Origin: JAJTHB01 sp033763775
GTDB lineage: Bacteria; Pseudomonadota; Alphaproteobacteria; Rickettsiales; SXRF01
Assembly: GCA_033763775.1 (NCBI GenBank)
Contig: JANRJW010000008.1
Coordinates: 1 to 64,000 of the forward strand
DNA: 64,000 bases
Direction of reading: 5' to 3'
Positions within the stretch are counted from its first letter, which is position 1. Every line of letters starts with the position of its first letter. Of the stretch, positions 7,383 to 15,786 are shown piece by piece. Below the pieces are notes generated by a model that had not been told where the DNA came from, searched no databases, and worked only from the letters and a program-made list of their open reading frames with translations. Both the position numbers and the translations under genes were made by a program.

Positions 7383-7606
7383 GTATGAAAAGCAACCTAA
7401 AGGGGAATTTATTGTTGCTGTAGATCAAAGCGGTCGTCGATTTTCTGAAAATCGTGTCAGATAACACGCGCAAGAGGACATAGCACGTTCCCCATTCACT
7501 GATGATTTGATTGTTCGATGTAGGTGCATTCATATTGAAAAAACCTGCTGTACCGAGCATTCCTAAAAATCATTGCGTAGCAATAGATTGCAGTTTTTAT
7601 GCACCA

Positions 7607-7640
7607 TTTCTGCTGTACCGAGTTTCTGGTACAGCAGAAA
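7607..7640. repeat. 13-bp hairpin
   Basis: TTTCTGCTGTACC and GGTACAGCAGAAA form a perfect 13-bp stem with an 8-nt loop. It contains two of the CTGCTGTACC repeats in inverted orientation. No T run follows, so it is not a standard terminator. It lies downstream of the minus-strand tRNA-Phe. Confidence 0.6.
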
Positions 7641-7689
7641 ACTCCAATCTGGTTAGTTCAAATTTTTCTAGGTTTTCTGCGGGAGAGAG

Positions 7690-7765
7690 TGGTGCCCGGA
7701 GCCGGAATCGAACCAGCGACACAGGGATTTTCAGTCCCTTGCTCTACCAACTGAGCTATCCGGGC
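7690..7765 (-). tRNA. tRNA-Phe (GAA)
   Basis: A 76-nt gene on the minus strand. It starts GCCCGGATAGCTCAG, has the anticodon loop ACTGAAAATCC (anticodon GAA), a T-arm GGTTCGATTCC, and an encoded CCA end. The acceptor stem GCCCGG pairs with CCGGGC. All arms are complete. The frames read across it in other orientations are artefacts. Confidence 0.97.
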
Positions 7766-7894
7766 ACATCGAAATGTGCTCTTTTGTGCGTTTGCTGTAC
7801 CGGTGCTGTACCGACACATTTTTGAAAATTCAACCATACGCACAACGCGTTGAATTTCCAATCTTAAACCCCACGCCGCCAGAGACAGGAACGT

Positions 7895-7935
7895 GGATTT
7901 TCAGTCCCTTGCTCTACCAACTGAGCTATCGAGGC
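7895..7935 (-). pseudogene. Truncated tRNA-Phe copy (5' half)
   Basis: The 36 nt at 7895-7930 are identical to the D-arm and anticodon-arm region of the intact tRNA-Phe (7725-7760). The acceptor side differs (GCCTCGA against GCCCGGA), and the 3' half is missing and replaced by unrelated sequence. It looks like the leftover of a recombination within the tRNA gene, as when an element integrates and later decays. Confidence 0.8.
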
Positions 7936-7996
7936 ACATGCCATATCGGCAATAAAGAGCCTGCGTTATAGAAGAAGCGTTTTTGCTTGTCCAGCC

Positions 7997-9505
7997 TTAG
8001 AATAAGGTTTCGAGCAGGCCAGCGTCGCTGGGCTTGCTGTAAGTCATTTCCTCCCACCCGCCGCCCAGCGCGCGAATGAGGCTCACGGCCGCGTTCATGC
8101 GTGCACCCTGCCCTGCGATAGCGGCGCGGCTGGCGGCCAGCGCCTGCCGGTCGCTCTCGGCCACTTCAAAATAGCTGACATCGCCCTGCTCATAGCGCCT
8201 GCGGGTTAAATCCAGTGTGCGGCGGCTGGCGCTGGCGGCTTTATCCAGCTCCTGCTGCGCCTCGGCAAGCAGGCGCTGGCTGGAGAGGGCGTTTTCAACA
8301 TCAGCAAACGCAACCAGCACCTGCGCGCGGTAGGCCTCGAGCGACCCCTCATAGACTGCCTGCGCGCTATCGACACGGGCGATGGTGCGGCCGCTATCAA
8401 AAATGGTCATGGCAAGTGCGCTGCCGCCCACCTGCCCCAGCGCCCAGTTTCGGCTGCTCCATTTGAAAAGATCAGCAAGGCTGGCTGATTCATAGCCAAA
8501 GTTCGAGGTGAGCGACAGGCTGGGGAAAAATGCCGCGCGGGCGACCCCAATGCGCCGGTTGGCCGCCTGCATGGTGGAGGCCGCCTGCGCCACATCCGGC
8601 CGCCTTGCGAGCAAGGTCGAGGGCAGACCAGCAGGAATATTCGGCGGCGTCATGACCACCGATGCCTCGGGAAAGCGGTAGGTTGAAGGCAGCTCGCCAA
8701 GCAGCACCGCAAGGGCATTTTCATAACCCGCGCGCGCGCGATCCAGCGAGAGAAGATCTGCTTTTGCCTGTGCAAGATCGGCCTCGGTGCGGCTGACATC
8801 CTGCTCGGAGACGGTGCCAACATCGAAACGCCGCTGCATGATACGTGCCGCTTCTTCGCGCACTGCGACTGTATCACGCAGCAGCAGGCGCTCGGCATCG
8901 AGTGCGCGTAGCGTAAAATAGGTGCTGGCGACATCGGCCTGCAGCGCCAGCAGTGTGCTGCGATAGAGCGCGTCCTGCGCGTCGGTTTCAAATTCCAGTG
9001 CGCGCTCGCTATCTAAGATGCGGGCGAATAAATCCACCTCATAGGTGAGTGTCGCGCCGGCGCCGTAAAGATTGTAGGGCTTTAAATCATTCGTGGCGCC
9101 GCCAAAGGCTACGTTGCCCGCGCTTGCTGATTTAGCGCGCACCGCATTGCCGCCTGCCTGCAATGTGGGAAGCAGCGTGGAAGCCACACTGCGCGCCTGC
9201 GCCCGCGCCTGATTCACACGCGCGGCAGCAATTTTGAGGTTCGGGTTGTTACTGGCTGCCTGCTCCTGCAGGCTGCTTAGTACACCATCATCAAAGATGC
9301 GCCACCACTGGCCGCGATCTTCACCTTCTCGCGGCGTAATTTCTTTCCACTCCCCCACCTGCTCGGCGGCGATTTGCTCCTTATATTGCTCCGGCAGCTT
9401 GGTTTCCGGCATCACAAAATCAGGCGCCAAGCTGCAGCTGCTGAGCAGTGTTGTTGTCAGAAGCAGGCTGGCAACTAGCGACCGATAACTAGAGACACTA
9501 TTCAC
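7997..9505 (-). CDS. RND efflux outer-membrane factor (OprM/NodT family lipoprotein)
   Basis: 502 residues from a GTG start (VNSVSSYRSLV...), preceded by AAGGAG. The signal peptide ends in a lipobox (LLSSC), so the protein is lipid-anchored. The mature part carries the two repeated OEP helical domains (LQEQAASNNPNLKIAAARVN and LLARRPDVAQAASTMQAANR), forming an outer-membrane and periplasmic tunnel. It is the last gene of the arsR-MFP-RND-OMF operon, and its start overlaps the pump stop. A longer frame starts upstream but lies inside the pump gene and has no better ribosome site. Confidence 0.92.
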   Translation of the reverse strand: MNSVSSYRSLVASLLLTTTLLSSCSLAPDFVMPETKLPEQYKEQIAAEQVGEWKEITPREGEDRGQWWRIFDDGVLSSLQEQAASNNPNLKIAAARVNQARAQARSVASTLLPTLQAGGNAVRAKSASAGNVAFGGATNDLKPYNLYGAGATLTYEVDLFARILDSERALEFETDAQDALYRSTLLALQADVASTYFTLRALDAERLLLRDTVAVREEAARIMQRRFDVGTVSEQDVSRTEADLAQAKADLLSLDRARAGYENALAVLLGELPSTYRFPEASVVMTPPNIPAGLPSTLLARRPDVAQAASTMQAANRRIGVARAAFFPSLSLTSNFGYESASLADLFKWSSRNWALGQVGGSALAMTIFDSGRTIARVDSAQAVYEGSLEAYRAQVLVAFADVENALSSQRLLAEAQQELDKAASASRRTLDLTRRRYEQGDVSYFEVAESDRQALAASRAAIAGQGARMNAAVSLIRALGGGWEEMTYSKPSDAGLLETLF

Positions 9506-12500
9506 GACGCTCTCCTTCATGATGGTGCGCGTGTTCAAGTGAAGCGGAATGAAGCGTTCCGCCAAACATCATGCGCAGCCCGACATAGAAAATCGGGGTA
9601 AGAAATAGGCCGAAGAAGGTCACACCCAGCATGCCCGAAAACACCGCCACGCCCATATCCTGACGCATCTCCGAACCGGCGCCGCTTGAAAAGACCAGCG
9701 GCAACACACCCATGATAAAAGCAAAAGAAGTCATGAGAATGGGGCGAAGACGCAGGCGGCACGACTTGATGGCCGCGTGAAACGGCGAGAGCTTCTGCAT
9801 AATCTCCAGCTCGCGAGCAAACTCCACAATTAAAATGGCGTTTTTGCAGGCAAGCCCCACGAGTACGATGAGTCCTATCTGGGTGAAGATGTTGTTATCG
9901 CGCCCGACAATCCACACACCAAAAATGGCCGATAGCAAACACATCGGCACAATCAGAATCACCGCCAGCGGCAACACCAGACTTTCATACTGCGCCGCCA
10001 GCACCATGAATACCAGCAGCACGCAAAGCGGGAAAATGAGCAGCGCCGTGTTGCCAGCTAAGATTTCCTGATAGGTGAGCTCCGTCCATTCAAACGTCAT
10101 GCCCTTGGGCAAGGTTTCGCGCACGATACGCTCAATCTCGTCCTTCACTTGCCCGGTAGAATAGCCAGCCGCCGGGCTTACGTTGATATCCGCCGAGCGA
10201 TAGGCGTTGTAGCGCGTGGCATTATCCGGCCCATAGCTTTCGGTGACTTTGATGAGCGCGCCGAGCGGCACCATCTCGCCAGAACTACTCCTGACTTTCA
10301 GCTGCAGCATATCGCTGGCGCGATCACGAAACTCGCTATCGGCCTGCGCGAACACACGGTAGGTACGGCCGAATTTATTAAAGTCATTGATGTAAGCCGA
10401 GCCGAGATAGATCTGCAGCGTGGCGAAAATATCAGTGATATTCACGCCCATCTGCTTGGCGCGCACGCGGTCAACCTTCACTTCCAGCTGCGGCACGTTA
10501 ATACCGTAGAGTGAGTAAGCACCGCCCTGCGGGTCAAACACCGGCGACTGCCGCGCCTTGCCGAGAATTTCGTTTTTCACGGCATCGAGCGCTTCATAGC
10601 CAAGATCCGCACGATCCTGAATCTGCAGCTTCGCACCGCCAGTGGTCGATAGCCCCATCACCGGCGGTGGTGGCAGGGCGAGCACCGGAAAGGCCTCTTT
10701 AATCTGCATGAAATACTGCCCCATCAGCGCACCGGAAATGGCGCCAGCAGAAAGATCGGGGGTGGTGCGCTCTTCAAAAGGCTTCAGCGATACGAAGGTG
10801 ATACCGGCGCTTGGGCTATTGGTGAAGCCCTTGATGGAAAGCCCCGGAAACGCCACTGCGCTTTGAACGCCCGGCTGCTTCATCATAATGTCCGACATTT
10901 TGCGCATCACCTCTTCGGTGCGATCCAGATTCGCGCCGTCGGGGAGCATGGCAAAGCTCACCAGATATTGCTTATCCTGCTGCGGAATGAAGCCTTTCGG
11001 AGTGAGCTGAAACAGCAGACCCGTGACACCGATGAGCACGACATAGCCCATCACAAAAGCACGCTTACGCTTAAGCGAGCTCTGCACGCCGAGCGAATAG
11101 CGCTCAGACTGGCGGCCAAAATAGCGGTTAAACAGATCAAAGCCCTGCGGCGCACCTGCGGCGGGCGGCGTGAGCATATGCTTGATGGCAAGCACCGCGC
11201 CTATGGCCACCGACAGCCAGATAAGCACCGTAAAGCCGATGCCAACGAACATCAGCACCGGGCTGAAGCCAAGCAAACTGCCCAGTATTTTCATGATGAT
11301 GATATCAGCAATGACCAGAAGCACCGCCGCCAGAAACCAGCGCCACGCATGAAAAACGCCGCCAAAGATTTTTTCAATCAAAAGCGTGAGCTTGTCCTTG
11401 GGTAGCCCCTTGGGCTTTAGCAGCATGGCGGCGAGCGCCGGGCTTAAGGTGAGCGAATTGAACGCGGAGATAACGGTGGAAATAGCAATGGTGAGCGCGA
11501 ATTGCTGGTAGAACTGGCCGGTGAGGCCGCTCATAAACGCAATCGGCACGAAGACGGCAATCAGCGTGAGTGCAATCGCGATGATCGGGCCAGATACCTC
11601 GCGCATCGCCTGATAGGTCGCTTCAAGCGGGCTTAGGCCTTCTTCAATATTACGCTCGACATTTTCCACCACCACAATCGCATCATCCACCACAATCCCG
11701 ATGGCGAGCACCAGGCCGAAGAGCGATAGCGCATTAATCGAAAAACCAAACGCATACATGAAGGCGAACGTGCCCACGATCGACACCGGCACCGCAAGCA
11801 GCGGAATAATCGAAGCGCGCCAGGTTTGTAAGAAAACAATCACCACCAGCACCACCAGCGCCACTGCCTCGAGCAGGGTTTTAATCACCGCCGTGATCGA
11901 ATCACGCACGAAAACTGTAGGGTCGTAGACGATGCTGTAGTCGAGTCCGGGCGGAAAATCTTTTTTTAGTTCCGCCATAGTGGCGCGAATATCATCGGAA
12001 ATCTGAATGGCGTTGGAGCCGGGCGCCTGAAAAATGGGAATCGCCACCGCCGGCTTGTTATCCAGCAGCGAGCGCAGGCCATATTCCGACGCGCCCAGCT
12101 CAATGCGCGCCACATCGCGAAGGTAGGTCACGCCGCCAGTTTGCGGATCGGTCTTCAGCACAATCTCGCCAAATTCTTCTTCGGTCTGCAAGCGCCCCTG
12201 CGCGCTCACGTTCAGCTGAATCTCGGTGCCCTTCGCATAGGGCGGCCCGCCAATCACACCAGCGGCCACCTGCACGTTCTGCTCGCGCACCGCCATCACC
12301 ACATCGGTGGCGGCTAAGCCGCGCGCGGCCATTTTTTCCGGGTTCAGCCACAGGCGCATCGCGTAATCGCCGGAGCCAAACACCGCCACCTGCCCCACCC
12401 CGCGCACACGCGCGAGCGCATCTTTCACGTTCAGCACCGCGTAGTTGCGCTGATAGAGCATATCGCGGCTGCCATCCGGCGAGAGCAGATGCACCACCAT

Positions 12501-12917
12501 GGTGAGATCGGGCGAACTTTTTACGGTGGTGACACCAAACTGGCGCACCTCATCAGGAAGACGTGGCAATGCCTGCGACACACGGTTTTCCACCAGCTGC
12601 TGGGCTTTGTCCGGATCGGTGCCAATTTTGAAGGTGACAGTAAGGCGCATCACACCATCGCTGGTGCCCTGCGACGACATGTAGAGCATACCCTCGACGC
12701 CGTTAATCTGCTCTTCCAGCGGCGCGGCCACCGTTTCTGAAATCACTTTCGGGTTCGCGCCCGGATATTGCGCGGAAACTTCCACCGTGGGCGGCACAAC
12801 ATCAGGATATTCCGAGATGGGCATCAGCGGAATGGCGATCAGACCGGCGATAAAAATCAGCGCCGAGAGCACTCCGGCAAAAATCGGGCGATCGACGAAA
12901 AAGCGGGAGAAGTTCAT
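9498..12917 (-). CDS. RND efflux pump, HAE-1 (AcrB/MexB) type, with extra membrane insert
   Basis: 1139 residues, about 90 more than AcrB. The opening FSRFFVDRPIFAGVLSALIF and the TM4 proton-relay motif (LAIGIVVDDAIVVVENVERN, with the two Asp) are canonical, as is the TM10 Lys (VGLACKNAILIVEFA). Residues about 505-600, between the first and second membrane halves, are an insert with two or more added hydrophobic segments (LAAVLLVIADIIIMKILGSL and VLMFVGIGFTVLIWLSVAIG). A His-rich tail (HAHHHEGE) ends the protein. It exports drugs or lipophilic compounds with the adjacent MFP and OMF. The upstream ArsR-family gene suggests inducible control. Confidence 0.94.
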   Translation of the reverse strand: MNFSRFFVDRPIFAGVLSALIFIAGLIAIPLMPISEYPDVVPPTVEVSAQYPGANPKVISETVAAPLEEQINGVEGMLYMSSQGTSDGVMRLTVTFKIGTDPDKAQQLVENRVSQALPRLPDEVRQFGVTTVKSSPDLTMVVHLLSPDGSRDMLYQRNYAVLNVKDALARVRGVGQVAVFGSGDYAMRLWLNPEKMAARGLAATDVVMAVREQNVQVAAGVIGGPPYAKGTEIQLNVSAQGRLQTEEEFGEIVLKTDPQTGGVTYLRDVARIELGASEYGLRSLLDNKPAVAIPIFQAPGSNAIQISDDIRATMAELKKDFPPGLDYSIVYDPTVFVRDSITAVIKTLLEAVALVVLVVIVFLQTWRASIIPLLAVPVSIVGTFAFMYAFGFSINALSLFGLVLAIGIVVDDAIVVVENVERNIEEGLSPLEATYQAMREVSGPIIAIALTLIAVFVPIAFMSGLTGQFYQQFALTIAISTVISAFNSLTLSPALAAMLLKPKGLPKDKLTLLIEKIFGGVFHAWRWFLAAVLLVIADIIIMKILGSLLGFSPVLMFVGIGFTVLIWLSVAIGAVLAIKHMLTPPAAGAPQGFDLFNRYFGRQSERYSLGVQSSLKRKRAFVMGYVVLIGVTGLLFQLTPKGFIPQQDKQYLVSFAMLPDGANLDRTEEVMRKMSDIMMKQPGVQSAVAFPGLSIKGFTNSPSAGITFVSLKPFEERTTPDLSAGAISGALMGQYFMQIKEAFPVLALPPPPVMGLSTTGGAKLQIQDRADLGYEALDAVKNEILGKARQSPVFDPQGGAYSLYGINVPQLEVKVDRVRAKQMGVNITDIFATLQIYLGSAYINDFNKFGRTYRVFAQADSEFRDRASDMLQLKVRSSSGEMVPLGALIKVTESYGPDNATRYNAYRSADINVSPAAGYSTGQVKDEIERIVRETLPKGMTFEWTELTYQEILAGNTALLIFPLCVLLVFMVLAAQYESLVLPLAVILIVPMCLLSAIFGVWIVGRDNNIFTQIGLIVLVGLACKNAILIVEFARELEIMQKLSPFHAAIKSCRLRLRPILMTSFAFIMGVLPLVFSSGAGSEMRQDMGVAVFSGMLGVTFFGLFLTPIFYVGLRMMFGGTLHSASLEHAHHHEGERRE

Positions 12918-14077
12918 GGCTGTGATTCGGGATTGGGGATTGGGGATTCGGGATTTGGGTTTGTTTGAGGTTGCTCAGTTGCTGTCATGCTAACCAGCTC
13001 CGGCACCACCGGCGCGCCGGGGAAAAAGACGCGCTGCGTGCCATTGATGACGATTTTTTCGCCAGCACTCAAACCATCGGTAATGATGCGCAGGCCTTCG
13101 GCCACGCCGCCCAGTGTCACCGCGCGCTGCTCGGTGGTGCCGTCTTCCTTCACCACAATCACGAACTTGCGGCTCTGATCCGTGCCGATCGCTTTTTCAG
13201 CCACTAATATCGCAGGATGAGGCACTGCATCCGCAATGCGCACGCGGGCAAAAAGACCCGGCAGTAGCGAGCCATCCTCATTGTCAAAAACAGTGCGCAC
13301 ACGAATGGTGCCGGATGCGATATTCAGCTGGTTATCAAATGATTGCACGCGGCCAGTGTAAGTTTTATCGCCGGTGGAAAGCGCCAGCTCCACCGGAATG
13401 GACGAGATGGTTTCCTGACTTCCCAGCGCTGGCTGCAAATAGCGCACGAAGGTCTGCTCATCGATTTCCACATCGGCATACATCGGATGGATGGAGACCA
13501 CGCTGGTGAGCACAGGCGCATTGCCGCCAGCGTCAACCAGATTACCCACGGTGAGCTCCGGACGGCTTGCGCGGCCTTTGATTGGCGAGCGCACCTCGGT
13601 GTATTCCATATCCAGCTGGGCGCGGGTGAGCGCGGCGCGGGCGATTTCCAGCTCGTTCCTGCGCTGATCGAATTCGCGTTTGGGGATGGCCTTATCGGCT
13701 ATCAGCGCACTGGCACGAGCGAACTCAGCTTCGGCGAGCGCGGCGGTTGCCTGCGCCGCTTTCAGGGTTGCAGCATAAGGGCGCGGGTCAATGGTGAAAA
13801 GTGGCTGGCCGGCCTCCACCATCTGCCCTTCGGTAAAATGCAATTTCTGAATCACGCCAGAAACGCGCGGGCGAATCTCAGCGCTTTCCACCGCGCTTAA
13901 GCGGCCGGTAAACTCGCGCCACTGCCGCACCTCTTTGGCCACCACTTCGGCAACTTCCACCGGCATCGGCCCGCCCATGCCCGCCTGGCCGCCAGCACCG
14001 CGGCCTGAAACCATGGAATACACCCCATAACCGCCTGCAGCGACAAGGATAAGAAACGCAAGATAACGACGCGGCAT
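12914..14077 (-). CDS. RND periplasmic adaptor (membrane-fusion protein, AcrA family)
   Basis: 387 residues: an N-terminal membrane anchor (LAFLILVAAGGYGVYSMVSG), biotinyl-lipoyl halves (VSGVIQKLHFTEGQMVEAGQ and MEYTEVRSPIKGRASRPELT) around a helical hairpin, then beta-barrel and membrane-proximal domains. It links the RND pump to the outer-membrane channel. The last 15 or so residues (NPNPESPIPNPESQP) are encoded by tandem GGGATTNG octamers and look like a repeat grafted onto the C-terminus. The stop overlaps the pump start by 4 nt. Confidence 0.92.
   Translation of the reverse strand: MPRRYLAFLILVAAGGYGVYSMVSGRGAGGQAGMGGPMPVEVAEVVAKEVRQWREFTGRLSAVESAEIRPRVSGVIQKLHFTEGQMVEAGQPLFTIDPRPYAATLKAAQATAALAEAEFARASALIADKAIPKREFDQRRNELEIARAALTRAQLDMEYTEVRSPIKGRASRPELTVGNLVDAGGNAPVLTSVVSIHPMYADVEIDEQTFVRYLQPALGSQETISSIPVELALSTGDKTYTGRVQSFDNQLNIASGTIRVRTVFDNEDGSLLPGLFARVRIADAVPHPAILVAEKAIGTDQSRKFVIVVKEDGTTEQRAVTLGGVAEGLRIITDGLSAGEKIVINGTQRVFFPGAPVVPELVSMTATEQPQTNPNPESPIPNPESQP
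12922..12962. repeat. Tandem GGGATTNG octamers inside the MFP C-terminus
   Basis: Five tandem copies of an 8-bp unit (GGGATTGG, GGGATTCG and similar) lie at the end of the MFP coding region. The same unit recurs inside hisH (33549-33612). Confidence 0.75.
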
Positions 14078-14083
14078 AATGAC

Positions 14084-14416
14084 CTATTTTTTGGTTTTGG
14101 TTTTTTTGACTTTGTAGGGTTTGTGGTGCGCGAGGATGGATTCGAGCAGACCGGGAAATTTCTTATCAATGTCCTTTTTGCGAAGCGTGTTGTGCACCTC
14201 AATGCCTTTTTTTTCTGACCTCACCAGACCGGATTCCCTGAGTATCCGAAAATGAAAAGACAGAGTAGAGGGCGAAATTACATCGCAGCTCTGATTGCAA
14301 CGCATGCCTTCACATTCCATCAGCCGCACCACGATTTCGCGGCGCAGTGGGTCAGAAAGCGCATGCACTACCGTATCCAGCGAGATTTGTTTTAAAGTGG
14401 GGTGATGAAAAGCCAT
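14084..14416 (-). CDS. ArsR-family regulator of the RND efflux operon
   Basis: 110 residues. A winged-helix ArsR fold: DTVVHALSDPLRREIVVRLM, then recognition region ISPSTLSFHFRILRESGLV and the wing SEKKGIEVHNTL. Cys residues at about 36, 41 and 45 (CEGMRCNQSC) could bind an inducer or metal, but they are not the classic ArsR CVCDL site. The C-terminus is a Lys-rich tail. It is the first gene of the efflux operon and probably represses it. The promoter -10 ends 6 nt before the ATG with no ribosome site, so the transcript is likely leaderless. Confidence 0.88.
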   Translation of the reverse strand: MAFHHPTLKQISLDTVVHALSDPLRREIVVRLMECEGMRCNQSCDVISPSTLSFHFRILRESGLVRSEKKGIEVHNTLRKKDIDKKFPGLLESILAHHKPYKVKKTKTKK

Positions 14417-14422
14417 AGCGAG

Positions 14423-14461
14423 TTTATAGTGCCTATAATTTAATAATTCAAGAATATTGAA
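14423..14461 (-). promoter_or_regulatory. arsR promoter with overlapping operator dyad
   Basis: On the minus strand TTGAAT (14446-14451) and TATAAA (14423-14428) are separated by 17 bp. The -35 overlaps a dyad, TTCAA-N5-TTGAA (14447-14451 and 14457-14461), in AT-rich sequence. This is a plausible binding site for the ArsR protein, giving autorepression of the efflux operon. Confidence 0.7.
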
Positions 14462-14500
14462 ATAATCATGGACGCATGGGTTCTGGCTGCGACAATCGCC

Positions 14501-14530
14501 TTGACGAGTGGTCGCCTGAGCGCCTAATCT
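14501..14530 (+). promoter_or_regulatory. Sigma70-like promoter of the lipid-modification cluster
   Basis: TTGACG and TAATCT are 18 bp apart. The -10 ends 8 nt before the ATG of the FAD gene with no ribosome site between them, so the mRNA probably begins at or near the start codon. Confidence 0.7.
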
Positions 14531-14538
14531 TTCGCGCG

Positions 14539-15786
14539 ATGAAAACTGTGGCAGTGATTGGTTCTGGCATTTCCGGCATGGGCGCGGCCTATTTGCTGTC
14601 GAAGCGCTATCGCGTGACGCTGTTTGAAAAAAACGCCGTCACCGGTGGCCATAGCCGCACTAAAACCGTCAGCTTTGACGGTAAGCAGATTCCCGTTGAT
14701 ACCGGGTTCATTGTTTTTAATTACCCAACCTACCCTGAACTGGTGGGGCTGTTTAAGCATCTTGGTGTGGCGCATGAGAAAAGCGACATGTCCTTTGCTT
14801 TTACCAGCAATAGTGGGGCATTTGAGTGGGGCGCGCGCAGCCTGAATGCTGTGTTCGGCCAGCGCAGCAATCTACTGAATCCCTCCTTTTATAAAATGAT
14901 TTGGGATGTGCGGCGTTTTTTCCGGCAGGCGCCCGCCTGCCTCGCACGCGCCGATGAACCAACCCTTGGCCAGCTGCTTTCCGAGCTTCGCCTGGGGGAT
15001 GGCTTCAGGCACCGCTTCATCATCCCCATGGGCGCGGCGATCTGGAGCTGCCCGGCGGCGGCGATGTTTGATTTTCCCGCCAAGACCTTTGTGCGTTTTT
15101 TCATTAATCACGGGCTGATGTCGTTTGGCGGCCAGCACCAATGGTATACGGTAAGCGGCGGCAGCCAGGAATATGTGAAAAAAATCACTGCGCCGCTGGC
15201 CGGCCATATCCGTACCAGCGAGGCGATTAGCTCCGTGCGGCGCGAGGGTGAAAAAATTGCGGTGACGAACCAGCGCGGTGAAGTATTTTATTATGACGAA
15301 GCGGTGCTCGCCTGCCACGCGGATGAGGCGCTCGCCATGCTCAGCGACGCAACCGATGACGAGCGCGCGGTGCTTTCCTGCTTTTCCTATCAGGCCAACC
15401 AGGCGTACCTGCACTCCGACCCGCGCTTCATGCCAAAGCGCCGCGCCTGCTGGGCAAGCTGGAATTATCATGAAGGCGCGCCGGGCAAAGTTTCGCTCAC
15501 TTACTGGATGAATCTGCTGCAGAATATCGACGAGACCGATGCGCTGTTTGTGACACTGAACCCCGAAACACCCCCCGCCCCCGAGCTTACCCACGACAGC
15601 CATCTGTTTCATCACCCGGTCTTTACCAGCGAGGCCATCGCCGCGCAGGCGCGCATTCCTGAAATCCAAGGCAAGCGCGGCATCTGGTTTGCCGGCGCAT
15701 ATCAGCGCTACGGTTTTCATGAAGATGGTTTGCAAAGCGCCGTAAAAGTTGCCGAGATGATGGGAGCGAACATCCCGTGGCGCTAG
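14539..15786 (+). CDS. FAD-dependent oxidoreductase (COG2907-type, amine-oxidase fold)
   Basis: 415 residues from MKTVAVIGSGISG, the dinucleotide-binding GxGxxG motif. The EKNAVTGGHSRTKTV segment and the C-terminal FAD motif (GKRGIWFAGAYQRYGFHEDG) fit the COG2907 flavin proteins that neighbour CFA-synthase genes. By family and context it probably acts on lipid acyl chains, for example as a desaturase or dehydrogenase of a methylated fatty acid. I chose the second in-frame ATG because the nucleotide-binding motif must sit at the N-terminus and a good promoter lies 8 nt before it. Confidence 0.88.
   Translation: MKTVAVIGSGISGMGAAYLLSKRYRVTLFEKNAVTGGHSRTKTVSFDGKQIPVDTGFIVFNYPTYPELVGLFKHLGVAHEKSDMSFAFTSNSGAFEWGARSLNAVFGQRSNLLNPSFYKMIWDVRRFFRQAPACLARADEPTLGQLLSELRLGDGFRHRFIIPMGAAIWSCPAAAMFDFPAKTFVRFFINHGLMSFGGQHQWYTVSGGSQEYVKKITAPLAGHIRTSEAISSVRREGEKIAVTNQRGEVFYYDEAVLACHADEALAMLSDATDDERAVLSCFSYQANQAYLHSDPRFMPKRRACWASWNYHEGAPGKVSLTYWMNLLQNIDETDALFVTLNPETPPAPELTHDSHLFHHPVFTSEAIAAQARIPEIQGKRGIWFAGAYQRYGFHEDGLQSAVKVAEMMGANIPWR

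Larger units (their letters stand above)
7545..7813. repeat. Cluster of CTGCTGTACCGA-type short repeats around tRNA-Phe
   Basis: CTGCTGTACCGA occurs at 7545-7556 and 7610-7621. An inverted copy (GGTACAGCAG) lies at 7628-7637, and two GCTGTACCG copies spaced 11 bp apart are at 7794-7802 and 7805-7813. The copies flank the tRNA gene. Phased or clustered short repeats next to a tRNA could be integrase arm sites or regulator sites; no integrase gene is visible here. Confidence 0.65.

Noticed and set aside
7511..7861. Open frames on both strands across the tRNA-Phe region
   Set aside because: They translate the tRNA gene itself (the known RSRNRTSDTGIFS-type artefact) and have no ribosome site or family features.
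14872..15735. Long 287-codon minus-strand frame inside the FAD gene
   Set aside because: It is a shadow of the FAD gene in GC-rich DNA; the plus frame has clear nucleotide-binding motifs.
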